A stretch of 64,000 nucleotides of DNA from Myxococcales bacterium (lineage in GTDB: Bacteria; Myxococcota_A; Bradymonadia; UBA7976; UBA1532). The first letter of the stretch is position 1. Every line of letters begins with the position of its first letter. Where the stretch lies: the NCBI GenBank assembly GCA_020633435.1, contig JACKDP010000002.1:1-64000 (forward strand), read 5' to 3'. Position numbers and translations under genes: made by a program. Shown piece after piece: positions 19,374-28,010 of this stretch. The notes beneath the pieces were generated by a model. The model did no database searches. It was not told the DNA's origin and worked only from the letters and a program-made list of their open reading frames with translations.

Positions 19374-19436
19374 CGCGTCCTACCTGGTCCCACCCCGCCG
19401 CACACGAATTTGGTGCCTGGGCCGACCGCACGTACG

Positions 19437-19925
19437 ATGCGCGTCATGCCGCGAGAACACCGAGTCCGGGCGCTGCTCCAGTCCGCAGAGACGCACACCC
19501 GTGAGGGCCGCCTCGTCCGCGCCGTGCGCGCCTACCGCCGGGTCATCCGGCTGGCCGACCGGGGCGACTTCGCCCGGGAGGTGGCCCACGCCCGGCTCGG
19601 CGACCTGCACATCGGGCTGCAGGAGCCCGAGAGCGCCATCGCCCACCTGAAGCGCGCCATCGATCTGTCGGGGGGCGAGCCGGAGTACGCCCTCATGCTG
19701 GGGGTGGCGCTGCTCGCGGCGGGGCGCGCGGAGGAGGCGGCGGCGACGCTCTACGACGCCCTGGCCTCGCCCACGCATGAGCCCGACGCCCTGGCCACCC
19801 TCGCCGAGGCCACCGACGCCCTGGGCGATCGCGTGGCCGCCGGGCACCTCGCTCGCCGCGCCGCCGCCTTCGCGCCGGCCGACCCCCGCATGCGCCGCCT
19901 CGTGCGCGACCTCGCCGACGCCTGA
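19437..19925 (+). CDS. TPR-repeat protein
   Basis: 162 residues, about three TPR-like helical hairpins (VRAVRAYRRVIRLADRGDFA, AIAHLKRAIDLSGGEPEYAL, AEEAAATLYDALASPTHEPD). Start at ATG 19437 or 19446; neither has a clear Shine-Dalgarno. Cytoplasmic, no TM. Presumed protein-protein adaptor; lies between the two coiled-coil genes downstream of mglBA. Confidence 0.65.
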   Translation: MRVMPREHRVRALLQSAETHTREGRLVRAVRAYRRVIRLADRGDFAREVAHARLGDLHIGLQEPESAIAHLKRAIDLSGGEPEYALMLGVALLAAGRAEEAAATLYDALASPTHEPDALATLAEATDALGDRVAAGHLARRAAAFAPADPRMRRLVRDLADA

Positions 19926-20089
19926 TCCGCCGGCCGGCCGCGGCATCCGGCTGGACAGACCCACGAGCCCCCGCTATACCCTCCCAGCGCCGTTGGACCG
20001 GGGACGGCGCCGGGGAGCGTTCGGCAGGGGCCGGACGGCGGACCGCAGGCTGGCGGACCCGACCAGAACCGGCAGGCGAGGAGCGAGGC

Positions 20090-20962
20090 ATGGGGCTTTT
20101 CGGTGGGGGTGGGGCGCTGAAGCGCCGAGTCGATGAGCTGGAGGCCCAGCTGGAGTCCGCGCGCGCCGAGGCCGACGCCGCCCGCCGCGCCAAGGCCGAG
20201 GTGGAGAGCCGCCTGGCCGAGAAGGACAAGGCGCTCCAGGCCGCCGAGAAGCGGGCCCAGGAGGCCACCGAGGGCGCGCGCAAGGCGAAGGCCAAGGCCG
20301 ACAAGGCCGCCCAGTCCAAGGGTGACGTCGACCGCCGCGAGCAGGCCCTCAAGAGCCGGGTGGAGCACCTGGAGGCCGAGGCCGCCGAGTTCCGCCAGGC
20401 CATGCTGGAGGCCCGCCGGGACGCCGAGTCGGCCCACGCCGCCCGCTTCGACCTGCAGCGCGAGGTCGAGGCCCTGCGCGCCCGCGGCCCCGAGCGCGTC
20501 GTCGTGGCCCCCGAGCCGGTGGTGACGCCCGTCGTGACCCCCGCCCCCCGCCGCCAGGATCACCCGCGCGACGACATGATCGTCGAGCACCTGGAGGAGA
20601 AGGTCAACGAGCTCAAGGGCTCCCGCGACAGCTACAAGGAGCGCCTCACGGCCGCCGAGAAGCTGGCCCGCGACGCCGATCGCAAGCTCAAGAGCGAGCT
20701 GGGCAAGGCCGACGCCGTCCTGCGCGACCTGCAGCACAACCTCAGCGCCGAGCGGAAGGCCTACCGCATCCTCCAGCTCCAGTTCGAGGCGCTGGTCGAC
20801 AAGACCCGCGGCCTCGACCAGCTCGTCGAGTCGCGGGTGGCCGACCTGGTGTCGGCTCAGCAGAGCGGCGCGGCCCCCGCTGCGCCCGCCGCCGAGGCGG
20901 CCCCCGTCGCCACCGTCCTGCCCGACGCCCCCCCGGTGGTCGGCGACGGCGGGGACGCCTGA
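20090..20962 (+). CDS. Coiled-coil protein
   Basis: 290 residues, start MGLFGGGGALKRRVDELEAQ with a GGAG site. Two coiled-coil blocks (about 8-130 and 165-240) are separated by a Val/Pro linker (RVVVAPEPVVTPVVTPAPRR); the C-terminus is an Ala/Pro tail. Cytoplasmic by lack of signal or TM. The short Gly-rich N-terminus before the coil is reminiscent of cytoskeletal adaptor proteins, but function is unknown. Confidence 0.7.
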   Translation: MGLFGGGGALKRRVDELEAQLESARAEADAARRAKAEVESRLAEKDKALQAAEKRAQEATEGARKAKAKADKAAQSKGDVDRREQALKSRVEHLEAEAAEFRQAMLEARRDAESAHAARFDLQREVEALRARGPERVVVAPEPVVTPVVTPAPRRQDHPRDDMIVEHLEEKVNELKGSRDSYKERLTAAEKLARDADRKLKSELGKADAVLRDLQHNLSAERKAYRILQLQFEALVDKTRGLDQLVESRVADLVSAQQSGAAPAAPAAEAAPVATVLPDAPPVVGDGGDA

Positions 20963-21096
20963 CCCCAGGCCCCCGTACGCCGCGGGCGAGACACCGAGGT
21001 CTCGCTGTCGCCGAAGCCCCGCGCCCCGTGCGACTCCCCCTGCTGGCCTGCTTCTTGTAGCCTGAGCGCCTCGATGTCCGCTGGACGGAGGCCTCC

Positions 21097-21729
21097 ATGA
21101 TCGCGCTCGCCCTGATCGCCACCCTCGCCGCGCCCGCGGGCTGCCCCGCCGAGGTGGGGCAGATCCGCTGGGACGACTTCAGCTACACGTTCCAGGCTCA
21201 GGGGAAGAAGGTCACCGTCCGGGGCACCCTCTGGGATCGCGACCGCAACGGCAAGCCGTCCAAGGGCGACCTGTTCCGCGTCGATGACGCCCGGGCCGGG
21301 GGCGAGGACCTGGGCGCCAGCGACGTCTGGGCCGTCCTCGGGGGTGGCCTGGCGGGGGCCTTCAACGCGCGCTTCAAGCAGATCGGCCGCCAGCTCAACG
21401 CGACGTGCGAGAGCCGCTTTGACGTGGAGGACGTGCCCACGGTGAACGGCCCCGACCGCCTGGGCGCCCTCGTGCTCAGCACCGGCGGCGGCGGCAACGC
21501 GGACCCCGTCGCCCGCCTCAACGGCACCATGCGCGGCTGGGCCGAGGAGATCTGCGCCCAGAAGAAGCACTACGACGAGGATGAGCTGGCCCGCCTCCTG
21601 GCCGAGCGCGCCGCCCGCACCGAGCGCGGCTTCAAGGGCAGCACCCTGCGGGGCGAGGCGCGGACGGTGGCCAAGGACTTCGGCCTGAAGTGCGCGCACC
21701 TGGCCGTGCCCAAGATGACGTTCGACTGA
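21097..21729 (+). CDS. Secreted EF-hand-like hypothetical protein A
   Basis: 210 residues with a short signal peptide (MIALALIATLAAPAG). A calcium-loop-like motif DRDRNGKPSKGD has Asp at 1, 3 and 12, Asn at 5 and Gly at 6, preceded by LW. Four cysteines outside it (CPAE, TCES, ICAQ, KCAH) could pair. Ends KMTFD. The adjacent gene encodes a paralog with the same layout. Function unknown; a periplasmic or secreted calcium-binding role is inference. Confidence 0.7.
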   Translation: MIALALIATLAAPAGCPAEVGQIRWDDFSYTFQAQGKKVTVRGTLWDRDRNGKPSKGDLFRVDDARAGGEDLGASDVWAVLGGGLAGAFNARFKQIGRQLNATCESRFDVEDVPTVNGPDRLGALVLSTGGGGNADPVARLNGTMRGWAEEICAQKKHYDEDELARLLAERAARTERGFKGSTLRGEARTVAKDFGLKCAHLAVPKMTFD

Positions 21730-21813
21730 TCGGCCCCGGCGCAACCCCGCATTGACATGCAGGTGGGGGGGTGTGGTCTGCTGGACCACATCATCCCCAG
21801 GCGGGAGGTCGCC

Positions 21814-22449
21814 ATGCTCATCTTCAGCGCGCTCATCGCGCTCGCCGCCGTGCCCTACTGCCCGCCCGAGAACGGGCAGCTGCGCTGGGACGCCGTGCGT
21901 CACACCCTCAAGGGCGAGGCCGGCTACGCGGTGCGCGCGTCCATCTGGGATCGCGACCAGTCGGGCACCCCCTCGAAGGGCGACGTCATCCGGGTCGAGG
22001 CCGCCTGGGCCGGCGCCCGCGCCCTGCCCATCGAGGAGATGATCTGGGGCGTGCTCGGCGACGAGCTCGCCCAGGAGCTGGCCGCCTCGGCCGCGGGGGA
22101 GGACACCCGCGTCCTCTGCGAGTCGACGCTGGCCATCAAGCAGGAGCCGCCCGCGCTGCCCAACGCCACGGCCCTCGCCCGCCGCCTGGACGCCGCCGCG
22201 CGCCCGGTGCAGGCCGAGCAGGCCCGCGTGACGGATCTGCAGGGGGATCTGGGCCGGTGGGCGCAGGAGATCTGCAAGAAGAACAAGTACTTGCCGGCCG
22301 CCGAGCTGGCCGCGCGCCTGGTGGAGCGGGCCGCGAAGCCCTACGGCGATCTGGGGGAGCGGGCCGTGCTGGAGGCCGCCGACAGCGCCGCGCGGGATCG
22401 CAGCCTGACCTGCACCCGGCTGACCCAGGGCGTCATCAGCTTCGACTAG
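21814..22449 (+). CDS. Secreted EF-hand-like hypothetical protein B (paralog of A)
   Basis: 211 residues. ATG 21814 follows GGGAGG and gives a signal-like start MLIFSALIALAAVP; upstream in-frame codons lack an RBS. Shared with the preceding gene: NGQLRWD versus VGQIRWD, WDRDQSGTPSKGD versus WDRDRNGKPSKGD, WAQEICKK versus WAEEICAQ, matching Cys positions, and a terminal FD. A tandem duplication that has diverged extensively. TTGACA at 21752 may be the -35 of its own promoter, with a poor -10. Confidence 0.7.
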   Translation: MLIFSALIALAAVPYCPPENGQLRWDAVRHTLKGEAGYAVRASIWDRDQSGTPSKGDVIRVEAAWAGARALPIEEMIWGVLGDELAQELAASAAGEDTRVLCESTLAIKQEPPALPNATALARRLDAAARPVQAEQARVTDLQGDLGRWAQEICKKNKYLPAAELAARLVERAAKPYGDLGERAVLEAADSAARDRSLTCTRLTQGVISFD

Positions 22450-22475
22450 GCGGTGAGCAAGGAAGCGAGCGCCTG

Positions 22476-23201
22476 CTACGGCGCCTCGGGCGGCCCCGCC
22501 GACGCCTCGCCGAAGAGCTCGGGCGGGGGCGCGCCGGCGCAGCGGGCCAGCCGTTCGCACATCACGCGCACGAGGCGCGCCTCCGTCTCCTCGTCGCTGG
22601 GCGTGCGGCCCTCGGCGACGACGCCCTGCTTCCACGACTCGAGATCGAAGAAGGTGTCCTGGGAGACGCAGGCCCAGAAGGGCTCGGGCAGCGACTCGCA
22701 GGCGTTGACGCACTCGCCGCCCAGGTCGATGTCGATGCAGGCCTCGAAGAGGGTGGGCAGCGGCCGGGGCAGGTCGAGGCAGAGGAACGCCTCGCTGCAC
22801 ACCGACGTCTCGCCCTGGCAGAAGATGGCCTTGCCCAGATCCACCACGCCCGGCAGGGCGGTGATCTCGTCGCACGTCGCCAGGCCCAGCAGCCGGGCCG
22901 CCCCATCCGAGGCCAGGCAGGTGCCCACGCAGGCGTGGAGGTAGAAGGCGGAGTTCACGTCGTCGGCGCCGGTGCCATCGGGCGCGCGGCTGCAGGTGGC
23001 CTGGTCTTGCTGGTACAGGCACTCCTGGAGCAGCGAGCAGCCCTGGACGCAGCTCGCCTGGCGCCGGGCCAGGCCCGCGCCCGCCTCCGGCGCCGGCACG
23101 GGACCCGCCAGCTCCAGGGTGACCCTGGGGTAGTCCCGGTCGAAGTCCGTCACGACGGAGCAGGCCCCCAGCAGGGGCAGGATGAGCCAGAGTCGGTGCA
23201 T
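22476..23201 (-). CDS. Cys-rich lipoprotein, 241 residues
   Basis: Lipobox LLGAC at residues 13-17 of MHRLWLILPLLGACSVV. About 16 further cysteines in CxxxC-type spacings (CVQGCSLLQECLYQ, CVGTCLA, CEITAL..., CSEAFLC, CVNACES). ATG 23201 is chosen over GTG 23210. The gene lies 31 bp after the second lgt in the same direction, so it may ride on the lipoprotein-processing operon. Exact role unknown. Confidence 0.75.
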   Translation of the reverse strand: MHRLWLILPLLGACSVVTDFDRDYPRVTLELAGPVPAPEAGAGLARRQASCVQGCSLLQECLYQQDQATCSRAPDGTGADDVNSAFYLHACVGTCLASDGAARLLGLATCDEITALPGVVDLGKAIFCQGETSVCSEAFLCLDLPRPLPTLFEACIDIDLGGECVNACESLPEPFWACVSQDTFFDLESWKQGVVAEGRTPSDEETEARLVRVMCERLARCAGAPPPELFGEASAGPPEAP

Positions 23202-23232
23202 GGGGAACACTAGGCCCGAGTCGCGCCGAGAA

Positions 23233-24153
23233 TCAAGCGGGGGCCCGGCGCCGCCGCAGGTAGACCCACAGCCCGATGCCGACGCTGATCATCCCCAGGC
23301 TGATGAACTGGGACGTCGACAGGAAGGTGGGGTTGTCGACGGGCAGCCCCAGGAGCCGGTTGAAGCCGGGCAGCACGATCTCGGTGAGGTAGCCGCGCTC
23401 CACGTCGCCGCGGAACAGCTCCACCGACGAGCGCCAGATGGGGTAGAGCAACAGCCACCAGACGAAGACGGTGCCGTCGTACCGCTTGCGCCGCCGGATC
23501 CACAGCAGCAGCCCGAAGAGCAGCAGGCCGGCGAAGGAGTCGTAGAGCTGGACGGGGTGGATCGTGGCCGAGTGGGCCGCGTCGAGGTCGATGAGGCCCA
23601 CGTCGACGTGGTGGCGGAAGGGCATGGATCCCGCGGGGAACTCCACGCCCCACGCCGCGTCGGTGGGCTGGCCGAAGCAGCAGCCGGCGGCGAAGCAGCC
23701 GATGCGCCCGAAGCACTGGCCCAGCGCCAGGGAGGGGATGAGGGCGTCGGCCACGGGCCAGAACGAGAGCTTCTCGCGGCGCAGGAACCACGCCATCGTC
23801 AGCATCGCGCCGATGACGCCGCCATAGAACACGAGGCCGCCGTTCCAGAACCGCAGGATGCGCGTGCAGTCCGGCTCGGTGATGGCGCGATCGGGGAAGA
23901 GCTCGTTGAAGTGGGCGAAGTCGAAGCAGGGGTACCAGTACTGCTTCCACTCCACCGCGATGAACGCCAGGCGCGAGCCGACGAGGCCGCTGACGATGAT
24001 CCACCAGCACAGGTCCAGGATCATGGCCTTCTCGAGGCCATGGCGCTCGCCGTACCGGGCCGCCATCCAGATGCCCACCACGAAGGCGAGGGCGATCATG
24101 ACGGCGTAGATGTGGACCGGGTAGCCGAGGATGGAGAAGAGCACCGGGTGCAT
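23233..24153 (-). CDS. lgt: Prolipoprotein diacylglyceryl transferase, copy 1
   Basis: Inner-membrane enzyme that attaches diacylglycerol to the lipobox cysteine. 306 residues from MHPVLFSILG. Multi-TM; signature GRIGCFAAGCCFG, WNGGLVFYGG and the Arg-containing SSVELFRGDVERG near the C-terminus. The catalytic-loop His seen in E. coli (HGG) is Tyr here, as in many Lgt of the GCCFG type. Its ATG overlaps the stop of the upstream lgt copy (TGATG), so the two are translationally coupled. Confidence 0.9.
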   Translation of the reverse strand: MHPVLFSILGYPVHIYAVMIALAFVVGIWMAARYGERHGLEKAMILDLCWWIIVSGLVGSRLAFIAVEWKQYWYPCFDFAHFNELFPDRAITEPDCTRILRFWNGGLVFYGGVIGAMLTMAWFLRREKLSFWPVADALIPSLALGQCFGRIGCFAAGCCFGQPTDAAWGVEFPAGSMPFRHHVDVGLIDLDAAHSATIHPVQLYDSFAGLLLFGLLLWIRRRKRYDGTVFVWWLLLYPIWRSSVELFRGDVERGYLTEIVLPGFNRLLGLPVDNPTFLSTSQFISLGMISVGIGLWVYLRRRRAPA

Positions 24154-25193
24154 CAGGCCACCGCCTCGCGCGCGCCGCGCAGCCCCTTGACCAGCCGCCA
24201 CGCGGCGAACGCCACCAGCGGCACCGAGATGAGCTGGCTGGTGGAGACAGCGTCCCCGAACCACAGCCCCCGGTCATCGGCGCGGTAGAACTCGATCACG
24301 AACCGCCCCACCCCGTACAGGATGCAGAACTCCCAGAAGCCCTGGCTGGCGAAGCGCACGCGCTTGCGGCGCCAGAAGTACAGGTAGGCCCACAGCAGGA
24401 AGACGAAGGCCGACTCATAGGCCTGGGTCGGGTGCACCGCCAGGCTGTGATCGGCGCCCATGGGGAGCTGGTCGTGCTTCACATGGTCGATGAAGGCCGG
24501 CCGCCCGAACGCGCAGACCGTGTTGCCGCCGTCGGTGGTCAGCAGGTCGTAGCGGGGCGGGCAGGTGCGGTCGGGCCCCACCGCCTTCACGAAGCCCGCG
24601 AAGCGCACGCCCAGGGGGCCGGTGGTCGTCTCGCCGAAGCAGCAGCCCGAGAGCAGGCAGCCCAGGCGCCCGAAGGCGAGGCCGAGGGGCACGCAGATGG
24701 CCCCCAGGCCGAACGTCTTGCCCATGTCGAGCTTGCGGCGCCGGATGAAGTAGAGCGCCACCATCGCCGCGGCGACGAAGCCCCCCAGGAAGGCCAGCCC
24801 CCCGTGCCAGAACTTCAGCGCGGCGAAGCAGTCCCGCGCCGGGTGGCACCGCCCGGCCACCGGATCGCAGAGCGCGCCGGCGTCCGCCGCCACGCAGGCG
24901 GCGTCCGAGTCGCACTTCACGTGGATGAAGCTCGGCACGTCGACTTTCAGGGGGTCGGTGCACAAGTGCACGTAATCCCAGAAGAAACCATCCGCGATCA
25001 CGTGCAGGAGGCGCGCGCCGATCATGCCGAAGAGCAGCATGTACAGCGCCATGTCGAGGAAGTCGTCGCGGTCGTAGCCGATGCGGCCGGACTCCCGCCA
25101 GCCCACGAAGACCAGCGCCAGGAAGCCCAGCGTGATCATCGTGTAGTAGCTCGGGAGGGTGAAGTCGCCGATCTGCAGCAGCGTGGGGTACAT
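24153..25193 (-). CDS. lgt: Prolipoprotein diacylglyceryl transferase, copy 2
   Basis: Second Lgt homolog, 346 residues. Signature GRLGCLLSGCCFG and C-terminal RFVIEFYRADDRG conserved. Two oddities: the YGG/HGG loop reads FLGG, and a Cys-rich insert of about 45 residues (CTDPL ... CDSDAACVA ... CHPARDC, about 77-121) sits in an extra-membrane loop. Twelve bp after lspA copy 1 and coupled to the other lgt. It may have altered substrate range; activity cannot be judged from sequence alone. Confidence 0.85.
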   Translation of the reverse strand: MYPTLLQIGDFTLPSYYTMITLGFLALVFVGWRESGRIGYDRDDFLDMALYMLLFGMIGARLLHVIADGFFWDYVHLCTDPLKVDVPSFIHVKCDSDAACVAADAGALCDPVAGRCHPARDCFAALKFWHGGLAFLGGFVAAAMVALYFIRRRKLDMGKTFGLGAICVPLGLAFGRLGCLLSGCCFGETTTGPLGVRFAGFVKAVGPDRTCPPRYDLLTTDGGNTVCAFGRPAFIDHVKHDQLPMGADHSLAVHPTQAYESAFVFLLWAYLYFWRRKRVRFASQGFWEFCILYGVGRFVIEFYRADDRGLWFGDAVSTSQLISVPLVAFAAWRLVKGLRGAREAVA

Positions 25194-25205
25194 GGCGGCG
25201 GGGGA

Positions 25206-25754
25206 TCAGTCCGGGGCGATGCGGGCGGCCTCGTCGGCCCCCGTCTTGCGGCGCGCGGCCAGCAGCATGTCGACGATCAGCAGGCCGACGCCGACGCTGA
25301 TGCAGATGTCGGCCACGTTGAAGGTCGGCCAGTGCCAGTCGCCCTTGTACCAGTCGATGAAGTCGATGACGTAGCCGAGGCGGATGCGATCGATGAGGTT
25401 GCCGATGGCCCCGCCCAGGATGAGCGTGAGGGCCACCTGCTGCAGGCGGTGCCCGTGGCTCTTGCGGTACAGCGTGACGATGACGGCCACGGCCACGACG
25501 CTGATGAGCACGAAGAAGGGCACGCGCCAGCCCTCGGGCAGGCTGCGGAAGAGGCCCCAGGCGGCGCCCTTGTTGCCGGCGAGCCGCAGGTTGAACCAGC
25601 CCTCGCTCACGACGATCAGCTTCGAGCGGATGAGGCTGGCGTCGGCCGGCGCCTGGCCCGTCACCGACAGGGCCTGGACCGACAGGATCTTGGTCCACTG
25701 GTCGAGGCCGATGGACACCACCGAGCCAATCAGGAGGAGGAGATAGCGCTGCAT
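25206..25754 (-). CDS. lspA: Signal peptidase II, copy 1
   Basis: Aspartic protease removing signal peptides from diacylated prolipoproteins. 182 residues from MQRYLLLLIG. Motifs GLDQWTK, LAGNKGAAWG, GNLIDRIRLG and FNVADICIS; both catalytic Asp (in NLID and VAD) are present. Four TM helices. The open frame continues upstream to 25940 but antisense-like; ATG 25754 fits the family start. Confidence 0.92.
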   Translation of the reverse strand: MQRYLLLLIGSVVSIGLDQWTKILSVQALSVTGQAPADASLIRSKLIVVSEGWFNLRLAGNKGAAWGLFRSLPEGWRVPFFVLISVVAVAVIVTLYRKSHGHRLQQVALTLILGGAIGNLIDRIRLGYVIDFIDWYKGDWHWPTFNVADICISVGVGLLIVDMLLAARRKTGADEAARIAPD

Positions 25755-25788
25755 GGGCCCCGACGAAGACCGGTTTGGGTCCGCCACT

Positions 25789-26322
25789 TTAGGCGGGGGA
25801 TCGAGGGGATGCAACACGCGCCGGCCGCCAGAGCAGCGTGGGCACGAGGGCGAGCACCCCCAGACAGACGAGCACATCCGCGACGTTGAACGTGGGCACC
25901 GTGTACCCGGCGAGCTCCCACTGGATGAAGTCGACCACATAGCCCAGGCGGACGCGGTCCGACAGGTTGCCCAGGGCGCCGCCCACCACCACCACCAGGG
26001 CCATGCGCTCCGCCGGCGCCTGGGAGCGCTGGTAGAGGGTGAGCAGGACGGCCAGGGCCACGATGGTCATGAGCACCAGCAGCGGCAGCCGCCAGGTGTC
26101 GGGCAGGCCCGCGAGCATGCTGCCCGCCACCCCCTTGTTGCCGGCCAGCCGCAGGCGGAACCACTCGCCGGCGATGGGCTCGATGCGGGTGCGGATGCGC
26201 TCGGGATCCGTCGGCAGGGCCCCCGCTGGCAGGCTCAGGGCCCGCACGGCGAGCACCTTCGTCCACTGATCGAGGAAGAGCAGCGCGGCAGCCCCCAGGC
26301 CCAGCACGGCGATCCGGCGCAT
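25789..26322 (-). CDS. lspA: Signal peptidase II, copy 2
   Basis: 177 residues from MRRIAVLGLG. Motifs FLDQWTK, LAGNKGVAGS, GNLSDRVRLG and FNVADVLVC, so both catalytic Asp are kept, but the third-motif region differs from copy 1 (GVAGSM for GAAWGL). Head of the operon lspA-lspA-lgt-lgt, 34 bp before copy 1. Divergent from the gene at 26462. Confidence 0.9.
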   Translation of the reverse strand: MRRIAVLGLGAAALLFLDQWTKVLAVRALSLPAGALPTDPERIRTRIEPIAGEWFRLRLAGNKGVAGSMLAGLPDTWRLPLLVLMTIVALAVLLTLYQRSQAPAERMALVVVVGGALGNLSDRVRLGYVVDFIQWELAGYTVPTFNVADVLVCLGVLALVPTLLWRPARVASPRSPA

Positions 26323-26392
26323 CGTCACTCCCGGGGGTGGCAACCCAGGCGCTAACGGCCCACCCCGTCTTCGCATTCCCGCCGCGGACGAC

Positions 26393-26408
26393 GGGCAAAA
26401 ATTTGCCC
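26393..26408. promoter_or_regulatory. AT-centred inverted repeat, possible operator
   Basis: GGGCAAAAATTTGCCC forms a 7-bp inverted repeat with two-base centre, flanked by CCGCGG copies on both sides. It stands out in this GC-rich DNA and sits between divergent lspA copy 2 and the gene at 26462. It has no T-tract, so an operator is more likely than a terminator. Confidence 0.35.
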
Positions 26409-26461
26409 GCCCGCGGATCCGCCCACATCATCGCAGACGAGGTCCACCAGGGAGGAACCGG

Positions 26462-26839
26462 ATGAACGAGCGACGGCGTGAGCGCAGCGAGGTCCCCGCG
26501 GAGGCGGCGCGCCTCTATCTCCAGGCGGCGGCCCGCCGGGGCGGCTATCGGGCCCTGGGCCTGGCGGACGCGGACGGCCTGCTGGTCGTCGACAACGACC
26601 CCCTCGTCGACATGGAGGCCGTGGCGGCCATCGCCCCCCTGGCCAACCACCACGACGCCGAGAGCGGCCTGCTGCGGCTCGTGACCCGGGGCGAGCCCCT
26701 GCGCGTCTGGCCCATGGAGCTGGACGGCGACGCCTACTATCTGGCGGCCGTCGGCGGCACCGAGAAGGCCCCGGCCGACGCCCCCGCCGCCCTCGCCCGC
26801 ATCCTGATGCGCCCCTCGGTGGTGGCCCTCAGCGCCTGA
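26462..26839 (+). CDS. Small hypothetical protein, possible roadblock-like fold
   Basis: 125 residues, GGGAGGAACC upstream of ATG. The segment GYRALGLADADGLLVVDNDP resembles the strand-turn-strand of roadblock/LC7 domains (MglB type), and the rest alternates strands and helices (LWPMELDGDAYYLAAVGG-like). The match is weak. Its 3' end overlaps the convergent phosphodiesterase gene by 11 bp. Confidence 0.55.
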   Translation: MNERRRERSEVPAEAARLYLQAAARRGGYRALGLADADGLLVVDNDPLVDMEAVAAIAPLANHHDAESGLLRLVTRGEPLRVWPMELDGDAYYLAAVGGTEKAPADAPAALARILMRPSVVALSA

Positions 26840-28010
26840 CGCCGCGCAGGATCTCGTCCAGCGGCCGCCCGTCCAGCCCCTCGGGGATCGGGATGCCCAG
26901 CAGCCGGCAGGCCGTGGGCACCACGTCCACGGCGCGCGGCGTCTGGACCCGCGCCCCCGGCTCGATGCCCGCCCCCCACGCGTAGAAGATGGCCCCCATG
27001 TCGGGCGCCCACGGGTCGTGCCCGTGGTTGCCATCGGCGATGTCCGACCGCGCGCTGAAGTGCCAGCCCTGCTCGGCCTGCAGCACCACGTCCCCCGTCC
27101 GCGTCGGGTGGCGGTAGGCCAGCTCGGCGGGCACGTCCTCCTGGGCCCAGGCGGTGACGTGGGGCAGCGTCGCCGCGAAGGCGAGCGTGGCGGCCCGGTT
27201 CTTCGGGGCCACGAAGACGTGGGCGATGGGGCCCGAGGGGACGATTTCTACACCGAAATCAAGGGTTTCGAAGGGGCGGTACAGGTTGATGCTGCCCAGC
27301 GCCTTCGTCATGCCGTGGTCGGAGACCACCACCAGGGTGTGGGGGTAGGGCAGGGCCGCCATGCCGTCCAGCAGCCGGCCGATGCGCGCGTCCGTCTCGA
27401 CCACGCAGTCGCGCACCGACGCCGCGTCGGGGCCGTCGCGGTGGCCGGCCTTGTCGCAGCCGAAGAAGTAGCTCATCACCAGGCCCGGCGGCGTCTTGCC
27501 GCGCAGCCAGCCCAGGATGGCGTCCACCTTGTCGTCGTCGTCGATGCCCTTGTCGAAGGCGGGGGCCAGGGCCGGCGACGTCCCCTGCCAGGGGCCCTTG
27601 CTGCCGACCCAGTGGAAGACGTGCGTCCGCACGCCGCTGCGCGTCGCGTGCACCCACAGAGGCATGGCGTCGTACCAGCTCGCCTCCTCGCCGTAGTTGA
27701 AGGCCCCCTTCACCCGGTCCTTGAAGCGGTTGTTCACGATGCCGTGGCGCTGGGCCGAGACGCCCGTCGCGAGGGTGGCGTGGCCGGGGAACGTCTGGCT
27801 CGGGAACGGGGGGATGAGGCGGTCGGCCATGGCCCCCTCCCGCGCCATGCGGGCGAAGGCCGGGGCGTCGCCGCGCACGGGGTAGTCGTGGCGCATGCCG
27901 TCGAGGGAGACGATGACCAGGGCGTAGTGGCTGGCCGGCGCCTCCAGGGGCGGCAGGGAGGCGCCGCACGCCGCGAGGGCGAGGGCCAGGCCGAGGACGA
28001 GGGCCCTCAA
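26829..28010 (-). CDS. Type I phosphodiesterase/nucleotide pyrophosphatase lipoprotein
   Basis: Alkaline-phosphatase-superfamily enzyme (NPP class), 393 residues, probably periplasmic hydrolysis of phosphodiester or pyrophosphate bonds. TTG start at 28010 gives a signal peptide with lipobox ALAAC; the start overlaps the preceding stop as TTGA. Metal and catalytic motifs: SLDGMRHD, nucleophile Thr in SQTFPGHATLATG, GCDKAGHRDGPD, SDHGM, and the late NHGHDPW. Substrate not predictable. Coupled to the LiaF-like gene upstream. Confidence 0.85.
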   Translation of the reverse strand: MRALVLGLALALAACGASLPPLEAPASHYALVIVSLDGMRHDYPVRGDAPAFARMAREGAMADRLIPPFPSQTFPGHATLATGVSAQRHGIVNNRFKDRVKGAFNYGEEASWYDAMPLWVHATRSGVRTHVFHWVGSKGPWQGTSPALAPAFDKGIDDDDKVDAILGWLRGKTPPGLVMSYFFGCDKAGHRDGPDAASVRDCVVETDARIGRLLDGMAALPYPHTLVVVSDHGMTKALGSINLYRPFETLDFGVEIVPSGPIAHVFVAPKNRAATLAFAATLPHVTAWAQEDVPAELAYRHPTRTGDVVLQAEQGWHFSARSDIADGNHGHDPWAPDMGAIFYAWGAGIEPGARVQTPRAVDVVPTACRLLGIPIPEGLDGRPLDEILRGVRR

